This document shows positions 45,085-52,248 of a DNA stretch of 64,000 bases, one piece after another. Every line of letters starts with the position of its first letter. Position 1 is the first letter of the stretch. The position numbers were made by a program, and so were the translations under genes. The notes below the pieces were generated by a model. That model saw nothing but the letters and a program-made list of their open reading frames with translations. It was not told where the DNA came from and did not search any database. Location: positions 1-64,000 of the forward strand of contig CALWLT010000011.1 in NCBI GenBank assembly GCA_944381615.1, written 5' to 3'. Source of the DNA: an uncultured Lachnospiraceae bacterium (GTDB lineage: Bacteria; Bacillota; Clostridia; Lachnospirales; Lachnospiraceae).

Positions 45085-46041
45085 TCAGCGCAGATGCGCG
45101 TAGCAGCAGGCGATGAGCACCGGTACCACGGCGGAGCAGATGATGCCGTTGAAAACGGAGAGAATAACCGTCTCTTCGTCTGTGTACCGGATCAGCATGG
45201 GAAGCGTCGTATCCTCGCTGGTCGCCGCGGCCGGCGCGATGCAGGCGCAGGAGCTAAAGCGGCGGGAGAGGAGTGGGATCAGGAAAAAGGCGAGAAGCTC
45301 CCGCATGAGGTTGCTGAGGAAGGCGATGCTCCCCAGCCGGGCTCCCGCCAGATTGCCGATGGCGACGCCGGCCAGGCTGTACCAGCCGAGTCCGCCGGCG
45401 ACGGAAATTCCTTCATGAACGGGAAAGCCCATGAGAAGGCTTCCCAGCAGGCCGCCGGCGATGGAGGCGGCGACGATGCCGGCGGGGATGATAAAAATCC
45501 GCAGGCGGTAGCGGCGGATCTGCTGGAATACGCCGCGCCGCAGGCCGACGCTGATGCCGACCGAGGCCATCAGGATATATAAAATGACATCAGAACGCGC
45601 GGCAAGCAGGGCAAAAAAGCGTGCGCGCGGAAACAGCGCGCCGAGGATGATGCCGGCGAGCAGCGCGCCCAGCGCAAAAAAGACCATGAAATCCGTGCCG
45701 CCCGGCGCGCCTTTCGGTTCCGTTTCTGAAACGGCTTCTGCCTGATCACGGGAACCGCGGGTCGCTGTTTCCCGGCCTTTGCAGACCATGAACCGGCGGG
45801 CCAGAAACTGGACGAACAGGATGGAGAGTACGGTCGGGATCAGGCAGAACAGAAAGCTCTGCAGGCCCAACTTCATGAGCTCTTCCAGAAAGCCCTCCCA
45901 CTGTCCCAGCCCGATTCCCATGGAAAAAATCAGGATCAGCGTGCAGAACAGCTGAAGCGCTTCGTTTTTCTCTTTCTGAGCGGCCGGAAAAAACCGGCTT
46001 CCGATAAAAATCCCCAGACACATGATTCCCAGAATCAGCAT
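45085..46041 (-). CDS. LysO-family (DUF340) lysine exporter-like membrane protein
   Basis: A 318-residue polytopic protein starting MLILGIMCLGIFIGSRF. Early motifs ALQLFCTLILIFSMGIGLG and later VAGGLGWYSLAGVAIGNLAGARLGSIAFLSNLMREL match the DUF340/LysO lysine-export family. CGGAGGG precedes the ATG at 46041; the longer frame back to 46251 crosses the promoter and is rejected. It is the only clear minus-strand gene in the window, convergent with topB. Confidence 0.85.
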   Translation of the reverse strand: MLILGIMCLGIFIGSRFFPAAQKEKNEALQLFCTLILIFSMGIGLGQWEGFLEELMKLGLQSFLFCLIPTVLSILFVQFLARRFMVCKGRETATRGSRDQAEAVSETEPKGAPGGTDFMVFFALGALLAGIILGALFPRARFFALLAARSDVILYILMASVGISVGLRRGVFQQIRRYRLRIFIIPAGIVAASIAGGLLGSLLMGFPVHEGISVAGGLGWYSLAGVAIGNLAGARLGSIAFLSNLMRELLAFFLIPLLSRRFSSCACIAPAAATSEDTTLPMLIRYTDEETVILSVFNGIICSAVVPVLIACCYAHLR

Positions 46042-46113
46042 AAAACCCTCCGTCGATGCAATCTGCCGCCGCACCGGACCGTCCGATGTCCGATATGCCG
46101 TGCAGCAGTTTGT

Positions 46114-46142
46114 ATCATAGCACAGGGGAAAAAAACTGTAAA
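46114..46142 (-). promoter_or_regulatory. lysO promoter (minus strand)
   Basis: Read on the minus strand, TTTACA (46142-46137), a 17-bp spacer and TATGAT (46119-46114) lie about 70 bases before the lysO ATG. Confidence 0.65.
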
Positions 46143-46236
46143 GGAGGAAGTGCGGCAGGGAAAAGCAGAGTGCGGGAGGAAAAAACGGAAGCGGGTTAAA
46201 AACCGGAAAAAAGATTTCCTTTTTCCCATCTTTATG

Positions 46237-46287
46237 GTATACTATGAGCACTTGGCGAGGTATTTACGAGCCTAGTGCGAGTCATAC
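46237..46287 (+). repeat. Imperfect-palindrome repeat, copy 1
   Basis: A 51-bp element beginning GTATACTATGAGCACTTGGC and ending GCCTAGTGCGAGTCATAC. Its ends are inverted repeats (ATGA-GCACTTGGC against GCCTAGTGC-gag-TCAT, with a 3-nt bulge), so it can fold into one long hairpin. Confidence 0.9.
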
Positions 46288-46290
46288 TGT

Positions 46291-46342
46291 GTATACTATG
46301 AGCACTTGGCGAGGTATTTTACGAGCCTAGTGCGAGTCATAC
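46291..46342 (+). repeat. Imperfect-palindrome repeat, copy 2
   Basis: Almost identical to copy 1 (one extra T in the loop), directly repeated 54 bp downstream with only a 3-base gap. Confidence 0.9.
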
Positions 46343-46343
46343 C

Positions 46344-46395
46344 GGAACACCTGGCGAGCCGGAGATAAACGGAGAGCCTGGTGAGAACGGTACGG
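46344..46395 (+). repeat. Imperfect-palindrome repeat, diverged copy 3
   Basis: CACCTGGCGAG ... GAGCCTGGTGAGAACGG keeps the stem pairing of copies 1 and 2 (CACC-TGGC against GCCTGGTG) while the sequence differs. Compensating changes in both arms suggest that the fold is kept. The remaining 165 bases to the Rpn gene hold no other feature I can recognise. Confidence 0.6.
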
Positions 46396-46563
46396 TACAT
46401 TTACTTTCTGTAAAGCATATATTTCTTCAGGATTCATGCCGTGCGGCGTCTGTATTTCATACGATCATTCAGAAAATCTATGCTTTAAAACTCGGAAAAT
46501 TACAATTAGGAAGCGGGAGATTTTCGGATGATTGGGTTAGGAATCTCCTGCAGAGGAGGTTTC

Positions 46564-47529
46564 ATGAAAAAGAGAAGGACCATTCATCCTGCTGCCGCTT
46601 TGGATGCGGCTGCGCCGGTTTTCAGGCGTGATTACCGGGATACGGTTTTCCGCATGCTGTTTCACGAAAAGAAAAGCCTGTTAAGCCTTTATAACGCGCT
46701 GAATCAGACGGAGTATGCGGATCCGGAGGCACTTCAGATCGTAACGCTGAAAAATGCCGTGTATATGAACATGAAAAATGATCTGGCGTTTATTCTGGAT
46801 CTGGAGTTGAATCTCTATGAGCATCAGTCAACCTGGAATCCGAATATGCCGCTGCGAAATCTTTTTTACATTTCGCGGGAATATCAGGATCTGGTCCGGA
46901 ACAATTCGATTTATTCTTCACATCGGATTGCGATCCCCAGACCGCGTTTCCTGGTTTTTTATAACGGCAGAGAGATGAGCGAAGAGCATTGCGTTCTGAA
47001 GCTTTCCGAGGCGTACGAAAAACGATGTTCGGAATCGGATCTGTTTCGGGAACCGGAATTGGATCTGGAGCTCAGAGTGCATGTCTTGAATATTAATGCA
47101 GGAAAAAATCAGGCACTGATGGATGCCTGCCAGGAATTGAGGGAATATGCGCTGTATACAGAACGGGTAAGGCGGTACGCCGGAGAGACTGCTCTGAACG
47201 AGGCAGTAGAGCGCGCCGTCAGCGAATGTATCAAAGAGGGAATCCTGCGGGATTTTCTGATGAAAAACCGGGCGGAGGCGATTGCAGTGAGTATTTTTGA
47301 ATATGACGAAGAACGGGAATTACGGCTGATCCGGGAAGAGGAATTTGAAGAGGGCCGCAAAACCGGCTTGCGCGAGGGCCGTGAATCCGGCCGCAGGAGC
47401 CTTCTTTTGGAACAGGTTCAAAAGAAATGGAAGAAGGGAAAGTCTGTTGTTCAGATTGCGGAGGAGCTGGAAGAAGAGCTTTCCGTGATTGAGACAGCTG
47501 TCCGGGAGCTGAAAGAAGAGAAGCCATGA
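46564..47529 (+). CDS. Rpn-family recombination-promoting nuclease / putative transposase
   Basis: A 321-residue protein with the PD-(D/E)XK core of the Rpn (transposase_31-like) family: YRDTVFRMLFHEKKSLLSLYNAL, then NDLAFILDLELNLYEHQST (D...E-x-Q form) and NLFYISREYQDLV. The C-terminal third is Glu/Arg-rich and helical (EEEFEEGRKTGLREGRESG). ATG 46564 has GAGGAGG upstream; an earlier in-frame ATG at 46528 is less likely. Rpn proteins are DNA nucleases, recently linked to phage defence and toxin activity. The gene is bracketed by copies of the palindromic repeat. Confidence 0.85.
   Translation: MKKRRTIHPAAALDAAAPVFRRDYRDTVFRMLFHEKKSLLSLYNALNQTEYADPEALQIVTLKNAVYMNMKNDLAFILDLELNLYEHQSTWNPNMPLRNLFYISREYQDLVRNNSIYSSHRIAIPRPRFLVFYNGREMSEEHCVLKLSEAYEKRCSESDLFREPELDLELRVHVLNINAGKNQALMDACQELREYALYTERVRRYAGETALNEAVERAVSECIKEGILRDFLMKNRAEAIAVSIFEYDEERELRLIREEEFEEGRKTGLREGRESGRRSLLLEQVQKKWKKGKSVVQIAEELEEELSVIETAVRELKEEKP
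47407..47529 (+). CDS. Possible intragenic short Rpn product (RpnS-like)
   Basis: An in-frame TTG at 47407 has CAGGAG six bases upstream (47395-47400) and would give a 40-residue helical peptide equal to the Rpn C-terminus. E. coli rpn genes make a small inhibitory protein from an internal start near their 3' end, so this site is suggestive. Expression is not proven. Confidence 0.3.
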   Translation: MEQVQKKWKKGKSVVQIAEELEEELSVIETAVRELKEEKP

Positions 47530-47595
47530 GACAGGGCTGCGCGTACCAGTCAGAAAGTGCCGGAGTGCGCGGCGCGTAAAAATCTGTGCCAGAGG

Positions 47596-47634
47596 AGGGA
47601 AAGGCCTGCCGCTGATTGCAGGCCCTCCCTTTTT
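47596..47634 (+). terminator. Terminator after the Rpn gene
   Basis: AGGCCTGC and GCAGGCC, flanked by AGGGA and TCCC, form a stem (47596-47629) followed by TTTTT. The next repeat copy begins 4 bases later. Confidence 0.85.
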
Positions 47635-47637
47635 CTG

Positions 47638-47664
47638 GTATACTATGAGCACTTGGCGAGGTAT
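47638..47664 (+). repeat. Left half of the palindromic repeat, copy 4
   Basis: GTATACTATGAGCACTTGGC plus GAGGTAT is identical to the first 27 bases of copies 1 and 2. The right arm is missing or strongly diverged. With copies 1-3 it flanks the Rpn gene. Confidence 0.9.
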
Positions 47665-47714
47665 ATATCTGACTGCCTGGCGGTAAAATAGGAAACAGAG
47701 AGGGAGAATTTCTG

Positions 47715-48392
47715 ATGAAAAAGGAACAGACGCGTATCTGTGAGCTTTATGATCTGAATCATACGATGGCGGCAGAGTATCTGCGGCAGTTTACATATCC
47801 GTGGGAAGCGCTGGCGGGGCTGGCGGATTTTTTGCGGGAACTGGGAAACACGTTGGATCCGGAAGAATACGAGAGGCGGGGCGAAGCGATCTGGATTCAC
47901 AGGGAGGCTCATGTGTATGAGAGCGCGTACCTGACCGGGCCGCTGATCGTCTGCCGCGGGGCGGAGATCCGTCACTGCGCCTTTATCCGGGGCAGCGCGC
48001 TGGTGGGAGAAAACGCGGTGGTCGGCAATTCCACGGAGCTGAAGAATGTGATTCTGTTTGACGGCGTCCAGGTGCCGCACTATAACTATGTGGGCGATTC
48101 GATCCTGGGCTATAAGGCCCATATGGGAGCCGGTTCGATTACCTCCAACGTCAAGTCGGATAAGCTCCCGGTCTGGGTTCATGCGGAGGACGGAGAGATT
48201 GAGACGGGACGCAAGAAGGTCGGCGCGCTGGTCGGCGATCGGGTGGAGGTCGGCTGCGGTTCTATCCTCAATCCGGGCAGCGTGATCGGGCGCGATACCA
48301 GCATTTATCCGCTTTCCAGCGTGCGCGGCTGTGTGGACGCGCGCTCCATTTACAAGCGGGAAGGAGAGATTGCCGCAAAGCGGCAGGGCTGA
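47715..48392 (+). CDS. Left-handed beta-helix (hexapeptide-repeat) nucleotidyl/acyltransferase-like protein
   Basis: A 225-residue protein. A helical N-terminus (TYPWEALAGLADFLRELG) precedes hexapeptide turns from about residue 58 (AIWIHREAHVYESAYLTGPLIV ... GAGSITSNVKSDK), resembling the C-terminal acyltransferase half of GlmU and related UDP-GlcNAc pyrophosphorylase-like proteins. It lacks the GlmU nucleotidyltransferase domain. The substrate is unknown. AGAGGGAGAA precedes the ATG. It is followed 40 bases later by the DUF262 gene; a functional link is not evident. Confidence 0.8.
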   Translation: MKKEQTRICELYDLNHTMAAEYLRQFTYPWEALAGLADFLRELGNTLDPEEYERRGEAIWIHREAHVYESAYLTGPLIVCRGAEIRHCAFIRGSALVGENAVVGNSTELKNVILFDGVQVPHYNYVGDSILGYKAHMGAGSITSNVKSDKLPVWVHAEDGEIETGRKKVGALVGDRVEVGCGSILNPGSVIGRDTSIYPLSSVRGCVDARSIYKREGEIAAKRQG

Positions 48393-48432
48393 AGCTTTGG
48401 AAAATCGGGCAGAACCGGGAGAAGGAGAAAAT

Positions 48433-49590
48433 ATGGGCCAGGAGAATCTTTCGCTCTTTTTGGAGAACACGGCGGTCCGGCAGTATAAGACGGATATCGG
48501 ATTTAAGACGCTTGTGGACAGTGTGAATGACAATATGTATGTGATTCCGAAATATCAGAGAAAATACCGCTGGGATAAAACGCGGGTGGAGAAGCTGGTG
48601 GAATCGCTTCTTCTGGGCCTGCCGATTCCGCCGATTTATACCTGCCGGAATGAGAAAAACCAGCTGGAGATTCTGGATGGACAGCAGCGCGTGATGAGCC
48701 TGTTTTTCTATTATATCGGGTATTATCTGTGCACGCGCAAAAACAGCGCGATTAATTTTTCCAGTCTGGAGACGGAAAACAGTACGTTCCGGGATGCGCT
48801 GATGAAACAGTCTGCTCTGGAGGAGCTTCACATTGAGCTGGAGGATGAGCGCGGGAACCGCATGAATGTGGATTATGCCAATCTGCCGGTGGAGATAAGG
48901 CGGAAGGTTGACTATACAACGATTACCGTGATTGAAATCAAAGTGGAGCAGGAAGAAAAGCGGACGGAGATCCTGCGGAAAATTTTTGCGAATCTGAACC
49001 GCGGCGGAATGCTGCTCTCGGATCAGGAGCAGCGAAACGGAATTTACGACTGCCGTTTTTATGACATGCTTCAGGAATTTAACCGGCATAATGAAAAGTG
49101 GCGCTCGATCTGGGGACGGGAAAGTTCCAAAGAGCGGGATATGGAGATGCTGCTTCGGTTCTGCGCCCTGAAGAGGTATGTATCCGTGAAAAACGGAAAA
49201 TTTGAAATTGAGGGCTATAAAAGTAACTTTGCCGAGATGCTGGATCGGTTTTCCGGGGAAGCAATTCAGTTTAAAGAGGAAGAGATCCGGCCATATCAGG
49301 ACAGTCTGACCGGTTTTGTGGCACAGTTTGAGAACTGCCCGACTTTTTCTTCGGATGTAGCGCTGCTGGAGAGTTTTTATGTCCTGTTTGAGGTAAAGAA
49401 GCTGAGGATCCGGATTACCAGAGAACTCTGCGAACAGATTCAGAGTTCGGCGGATTTTAAGAAAAGCGGCCGGCAGGGAACGACGAAGATCAAGACAATG
49501 GACGAGAGGTGGAAGACGGTATATGAGATATCGGTCCGATATCATTCTTCAGGCAGCGAGGCTGCTTCTGAGCGGAAGCCTGAGCTATGA
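48433..49590 (+). CDS. DUF262-domain protein (GmrS/ParB-like fold, no HNH domain seen)
   Basis: A 385-residue protein with IPKYQRKYRWDKTRVEKLVESLLLGLPIPPIYT and the DUF262 signature LDGQQRVMSLF (about 81-91). The rest is helical, including ILRKIFANLNRGGMLLSDQEQRNGIY. No DUF1524 HNH motif follows, unlike the gene at 14290. GAAGGAG precedes the ATG at 48433. Its last 68 bases overlap the AAA-ATPase gene, an unusually long overlap that implies tight co-expression. Confidence 0.85.
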   Translation: MGQENLSLFLENTAVRQYKTDIGFKTLVDSVNDNMYVIPKYQRKYRWDKTRVEKLVESLLLGLPIPPIYTCRNEKNQLEILDGQQRVMSLFFYYIGYYLCTRKNSAINFSSLETENSTFRDALMKQSALEELHIELEDERGNRMNVDYANLPVEIRRKVDYTTITVIEIKVEQEEKRTEILRKIFANLNRGGMLLSDQEQRNGIYDCRFYDMLQEFNRHNEKWRSIWGRESSKERDMEMLLRFCALKRYVSVKNGKFEIEGYKSNFAEMLDRFSGEAIQFKEEEIRPYQDSLTGFVAQFENCPTFSSDVALLESFYVLFEVKKLRIRITRELCEQIQSSADFKKSGRQGTTKIKTMDERWKTVYEISVRYHSSGSEAASERKPEL

Positions 49591-50476
49591 CTGCAGTATC
49601 GTGATCGGCGATAATGCGATGGGGAAATCTCTGCTGCTCAAATCCGTGGTGGCTGAGAAGCTGAAGCAGGAGTGGGACGGCATCTATTTTATCGATGCGG
49701 TAAACCGCGGCTTCTGCGCGGCGCAGGTATCAAGACGGCCGGAGAGGCCGGAGTATATCAAAAATATTATGGAGACCCGGCTGGAAGCCTCTTATTTTAA
49801 TATCCGGGATTCTTTCGACTGCTACGGGACGCTGGTCGAGTCTGCGGAGCGGATTTATTCTGCGTTTGAGAAGAAAGTACAGGACTATTTCCGGGAGCTG
49901 ACCGGAGAGCAGTTTTCTATCTGTTACGGCGATGTTCTGGGAGAAGTGGATTTCGGGGATCGGAAGGGGCTTTTATCCAGCGGGTTTCAGGCGATGATCC
50001 GCCTGCTTCTGGAGGCAGTCTATTATGAAGAAATGGGGATGGCCCGGCGCGGGAAACAGCGCGCGATGATGGTCATCGACGAACTGGATGAATTTTTGTC
50101 TCCCCGCTATGCGTCTGTGATTCTGGGATTTTTGCGGCAGCATTTTCCCACTGTGCAGTTTGTGGTCAGCACACATTCGGCCGATCTGGTTGCGTCAGCG
50201 CGGGAGGCGAACGTGATGATTCTGACAGCAGAACACTATGAGGTACTGGATGCGGGAGATTTTGCCACAATCACGGACGCACAGCGGCTATTCCGGCGGG
50301 TGTTCGGAGATCTTCCGGCGGCGGATCAGCAGATGGAGTCGGAACTGCGGCGGCTGTTTAACAACCGTCTGAATCACGCGTGGTCTGAATCCGATGAGAA
50401 GATGATGGAAAAGCTGGGGCAGAAAGAGCTGACGGCATCCCAGAAACTGATTTACGAGCAGATAAAGAAGTGGTAA
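49523..50476 (+). CDS. AAA/ABC-like ATPase (OLD/AAA_15-type) partner of DUF262
   Basis: A 317-residue ATPase with Walker A GDNAMGKS (29-36). Walker B MVIDELDEFLSP (about 182-193) is followed by STHSADLVASA (about 215), the SMC/OLD/RecF-like arrangement. No long coiled coil and no visible Toprim or nuclease domain, so any nuclease activity must come from partners. The start inside the DUF262 gene is the earliest one giving a complete N-terminus. Confidence 0.85.
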   Translation: MRYRSDIILQAARLLLSGSLSYDCSIVIGDNAMGKSLLLKSVVAEKLKQEWDGIYFIDAVNRGFCAAQVSRRPERPEYIKNIMETRLEASYFNIRDSFDCYGTLVESAERIYSAFEKKVQDYFRELTGEQFSICYGDVLGEVDFGDRKGLLSSGFQAMIRLLLEAVYYEEMGMARRGKQRAMMVIDELDEFLSPRYASVILGFLRQHFPTVQFVVSTHSADLVASAREANVMILTAEHYEVLDAGDFATITDAQRLFRRVFGDLPAADQQMESELRRLFNNRLNHAWSESDEKMMEKLGQKELTASQKLIYEQIKKW

Positions 50477-50479
50477 TCT

Positions 50480-50665
50480 ATGCAAGACTTTCTGATCCTG
50501 GAACTTCCTTCCTTTCGTCCCCGCTACAGGAAGTGGAAAAAATACGGATATACGAAGCCGGTGGAGCGAACGGCGGCGGAAAATCAGAGCGGAGGCGAAA
50601 GCTGCTTTTCACAGAAGCAGCCGCTGCTCCCAGGCGGTGCGAAAGCAGTGTACGGTGCCCTGTAA
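50480..50665 (+). CDS. Small hypothetical protein of the DUF262/ATPase set
   Basis: A 61-residue frame beginning MQDFLILELPSFRPRYRKWKKYGYTKP, three bases after the ATPase stop. The N-terminal half is basic and aromatic; the second half looks low-complexity. No good ribosome-binding site is seen, but close spacing allows coupling. It may be a real third gene, or the 5' part of the next frame (which lies +1) separated by a frameshift. Confidence 0.4.
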   Translation: MQDFLILELPSFRPRYRKWKKYGYTKPVERTAAENQSGGESCFSQKQPLLPGGAKAVYGAL

Positions 50666-51071
50666 GGCGCTGAGAGAGCTGCAGAGGGCGTATGGGACGG
50701 GAGAAGAGGCGAAGATTCTTCTTCAGCCGTTCGGTGTGAGGGGACAGGACAGCGGGGAAGAGCTGCAGATTCAGTATGACGTACTCAAATCAGAATTTCA
50801 ACCGGCGATGCAGCAGCATTCCTATTCACAGGAGGAGATTCTCTTTATCCAGGAGCATATCGGACGGTTTCATCTGAACGATCCGCAGTACCGGAGCGGG
50901 AAGCTGATGGAATTTATCCGCAATGTGATCGACGGAGAGGGCCGCATGCCTGCATACGAATATAACAATCTGGTGGTCGAACTGTTTGCAGAAAAGCTGA
51001 AGCCGCTGGAACGTGCAGAGATCCTGAAAATCTGCGAAAAAATTTACATAGCCGGTTTCCTGTCGGCCTGA
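50637..51071 (+). CDS. Hypothetical protein of the DUF262/ATPase set
   Basis: A frame of up to 144 residues with a helical, normally composed sequence (SEFQPAMQQHSYSQEEILFIQEH ... ELFAEKLKPLERAEILKICEKIYIAGFL). It overlaps the preceding small frame by 29 bases. The GTG at 50637 has no clear ribosome-binding site, so the true start, or a frameshift joining it to 50480, is uncertain. No family recognised. Confidence 0.55.
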   Translation: MRKQCTVPCKALRELQRAYGTGEEAKILLQPFGVRGQDSGEELQIQYDVLKSEFQPAMQQHSYSQEEILFIQEHIGRFHLNDPQYRSGKLMEFIRNVIDGEGRMPAYEYNNLVVELFAEKLKPLERAEILKICEKIYIAGFLSA

Positions 51072-51152
51072 CCGGCGGAGCCGGGGAGCCCGGATTCGGG
51101 GAAAATTAAGAAAATCTTACAGCTTTCTTTGTCTGGGAAATCCTTCCCCAAG

Positions 51153-51181
51153 TTGACCCTGTCCGGAATTAATGTTATAAT
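51153..51181 (+). promoter_or_regulatory. Promoter of the loaP/polysaccharide operon
   Basis: TTGACC (51153-51158) and TATAAT (51176-51181) with a 17-bp spacer. Transcription would start near 51188. A TTAAGAAAATCTTAC motif at 51106-51120 lies upstream. Confidence 0.85.
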
Positions 51182-51186
51182 CAAAA

Positions 51187-51215
51187 CCGTCAGCCGGGAT
51201 GATTGCGGCTGGCGG
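51187..51215 (+). terminator. Hairpin at the 5' end of the loaP leader
   Basis: CCGTCAGCCG (51187-51196) pairs with CGGCTGGCGG (51206-51215), 10 bp with one G-U, followed by CTTTT. At the very start of the transcript it is more likely a stabilising or antiterminator-binding hairpin than a working terminator. Confidence 0.6.
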
Positions 51216-51247
51216 CTTTTCTGCGCGCCGGGAGGCTGCGCGGGGAG

Positions 51248-51477
51248 CGGGACGGCGAACAGGCTGTCCCCGCACAACAGTATAAGTGGATGAGATGAAG
51301 CATTGGCACATGGAGTCGCGCTTATATGGTCATAGCGGCAGAACGCATTTTACAGAAAAATGGATGTATTGTATCCATTTCTTTTGTAAAGGGCGAAGCA
51401 TACCCTGGAAATGATTATTTTCAGATAATTTGTTCTGCCGTATGACAGTCCGTGCGGGGGCAGCCTTTTTTTATTTT
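51248..51477 (+). ncRNA. Structured leader RNA / conditional terminator upstream of loaP
   Basis: GGCTGTCCCCGCAC (51262-51275) pairs with GTGCGGGGGCAGCC (51452-51465): 14 bp, one G-U, followed at once by TTTTTTTATTTT. This is an intrinsic terminator with a 176-nt loop. The loop has its own closing stem, GTCATA+GGCAGAAC (51329-51344) with GTTCTGCC+TATGAC (51432-51446). That stem encloses a long hairpin (51349-51390), a GGG/CCC hairpin (51391-51405) and a third hairpin (51406-51422), like a cloverleaf. The left terminator arm can instead pair with GCGGGAC at 51248-51254, a possible antiterminator. No known riboswitch consensus is recognised. Confidence 0.6.
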
Positions 51478-51500
51478 GCGGACGCGGAGGGACGAGGCGG

Positions 51501-52130
51501 ATGTGGTATGTGATACAGGTGGCCGGGGGAAGGGAAGAGGATACGGCCGCCCTGATTCGCGGGCAGATTCCGCACGGCGTCATGGAGGAATGTTTTATCC
51601 CCCGCAAAGAGCGCGTCAAAAAATTTCACGGCCGCTGGCGGTGCGTGGAAGAAATCCTCTTTCCCGGGTATGTGTTTACTGCTACCAGACAGCCGGAAGC
51701 GCTGTTTCTGAGCCTGAAACGGGTTACCCGGCTGACGAAGCTTCTGCGCAGCGACCGGGAAATCGATTATTTCTGCCCGCTTTCCCGGGAGGAAGAGGCG
51801 CTGATTCGATCCATCGGCGATCCGCGCCATGTGACGCGGCTGTCGCGGCTGCAGATCCGGGACAACAGAGAGGAAGAGGGCGGCGGACAGAATGGCCGCG
51901 GATGGAAGGCGGCCGGTCCGGGCCGGGAAATTCTTGTCCTGAGCGGCCCCCTGAAAAATCAGGAGGGGCGCATTGTCTCCTGCAACCTTCACAAGCGCGA
52001 GGTTACCGTGCGCCTGCCCTTTATGGGACAGGAGACGGAGGTGCGGATGGGAATCGAGCTGGTTGGAGAAAAGAAGGAAAACGCCGCTTTCCGAAAGAGC
52101 GTTCTGAAAGAGGCGGATGAGAAAATCTGA
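51501..52130 (+). CDS. loaP: LoaP-type NusG-paralogue transcription antiterminator
   Basis: A 209-residue protein: an NGN domain (MWYVIQVAGGREEDTAALI ... EEILFPGYVFTATRQPEALF), a linker with a Gly-rich insert (about 125-145) and a C-terminal KOW domain (ILVLSGPLKNQEGRIVSCNLHKREVTVRLPFMG). LoaP proteins bind leader hairpins and let RNA polymerase read through terminators in long polysaccharide or antibiotic operons. GGAGGGA precedes the ATG. It lies after the structured leader and before the terminator at 52154. Confidence 0.9.
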   Translation: MWYVIQVAGGREEDTAALIRGQIPHGVMEECFIPRKERVKKFHGRWRCVEEILFPGYVFTATRQPEALFLSLKRVTRLTKLLRSDREIDYFCPLSREEEALIRSIGDPRHVTRLSRLQIRDNREEEGGGQNGRGWKAAGPGREILVLSGPLKNQEGRIVSCNLHKREVTVRLPFMGQETEVRMGIELVGEKKENAAFRKSVLKEADEKI

Positions 52131-52153
52131 GCACGTTTTTGGTAAAACATGGT

Positions 52154-52177
52154 CTGTGCAGAGCACAGGCTTTTTTT
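52154..52177 (+). terminator. Terminator between loaP and the glycan genes (likely LoaP target)
   Basis: CTGTGC (52154-52159), loop AGA, GCACAG (52163-52168), GC then seven T. It stands between loaP and the first biosynthetic gene, with no new promoter visible before 52249, so read-through must be regulated. Confidence 0.8.
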
Positions 52178-52248
52178 ATTGAACGCCGGGCTCCGGCCGG
52201 CAGGAACCGGACGCCGGTCTGAAACGAAAGAGAGGGGAGCGGGAGACC

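Noticed and set aside
51329..51446. A tRNA or T-box in the loaP leader
   Set aside because: The cloverleaf-like fold lacks a T-loop TTCRA and an anticodon-sized loop, and the leader has no T-box consensus AGGGTGGNACCGCG before the terminator.
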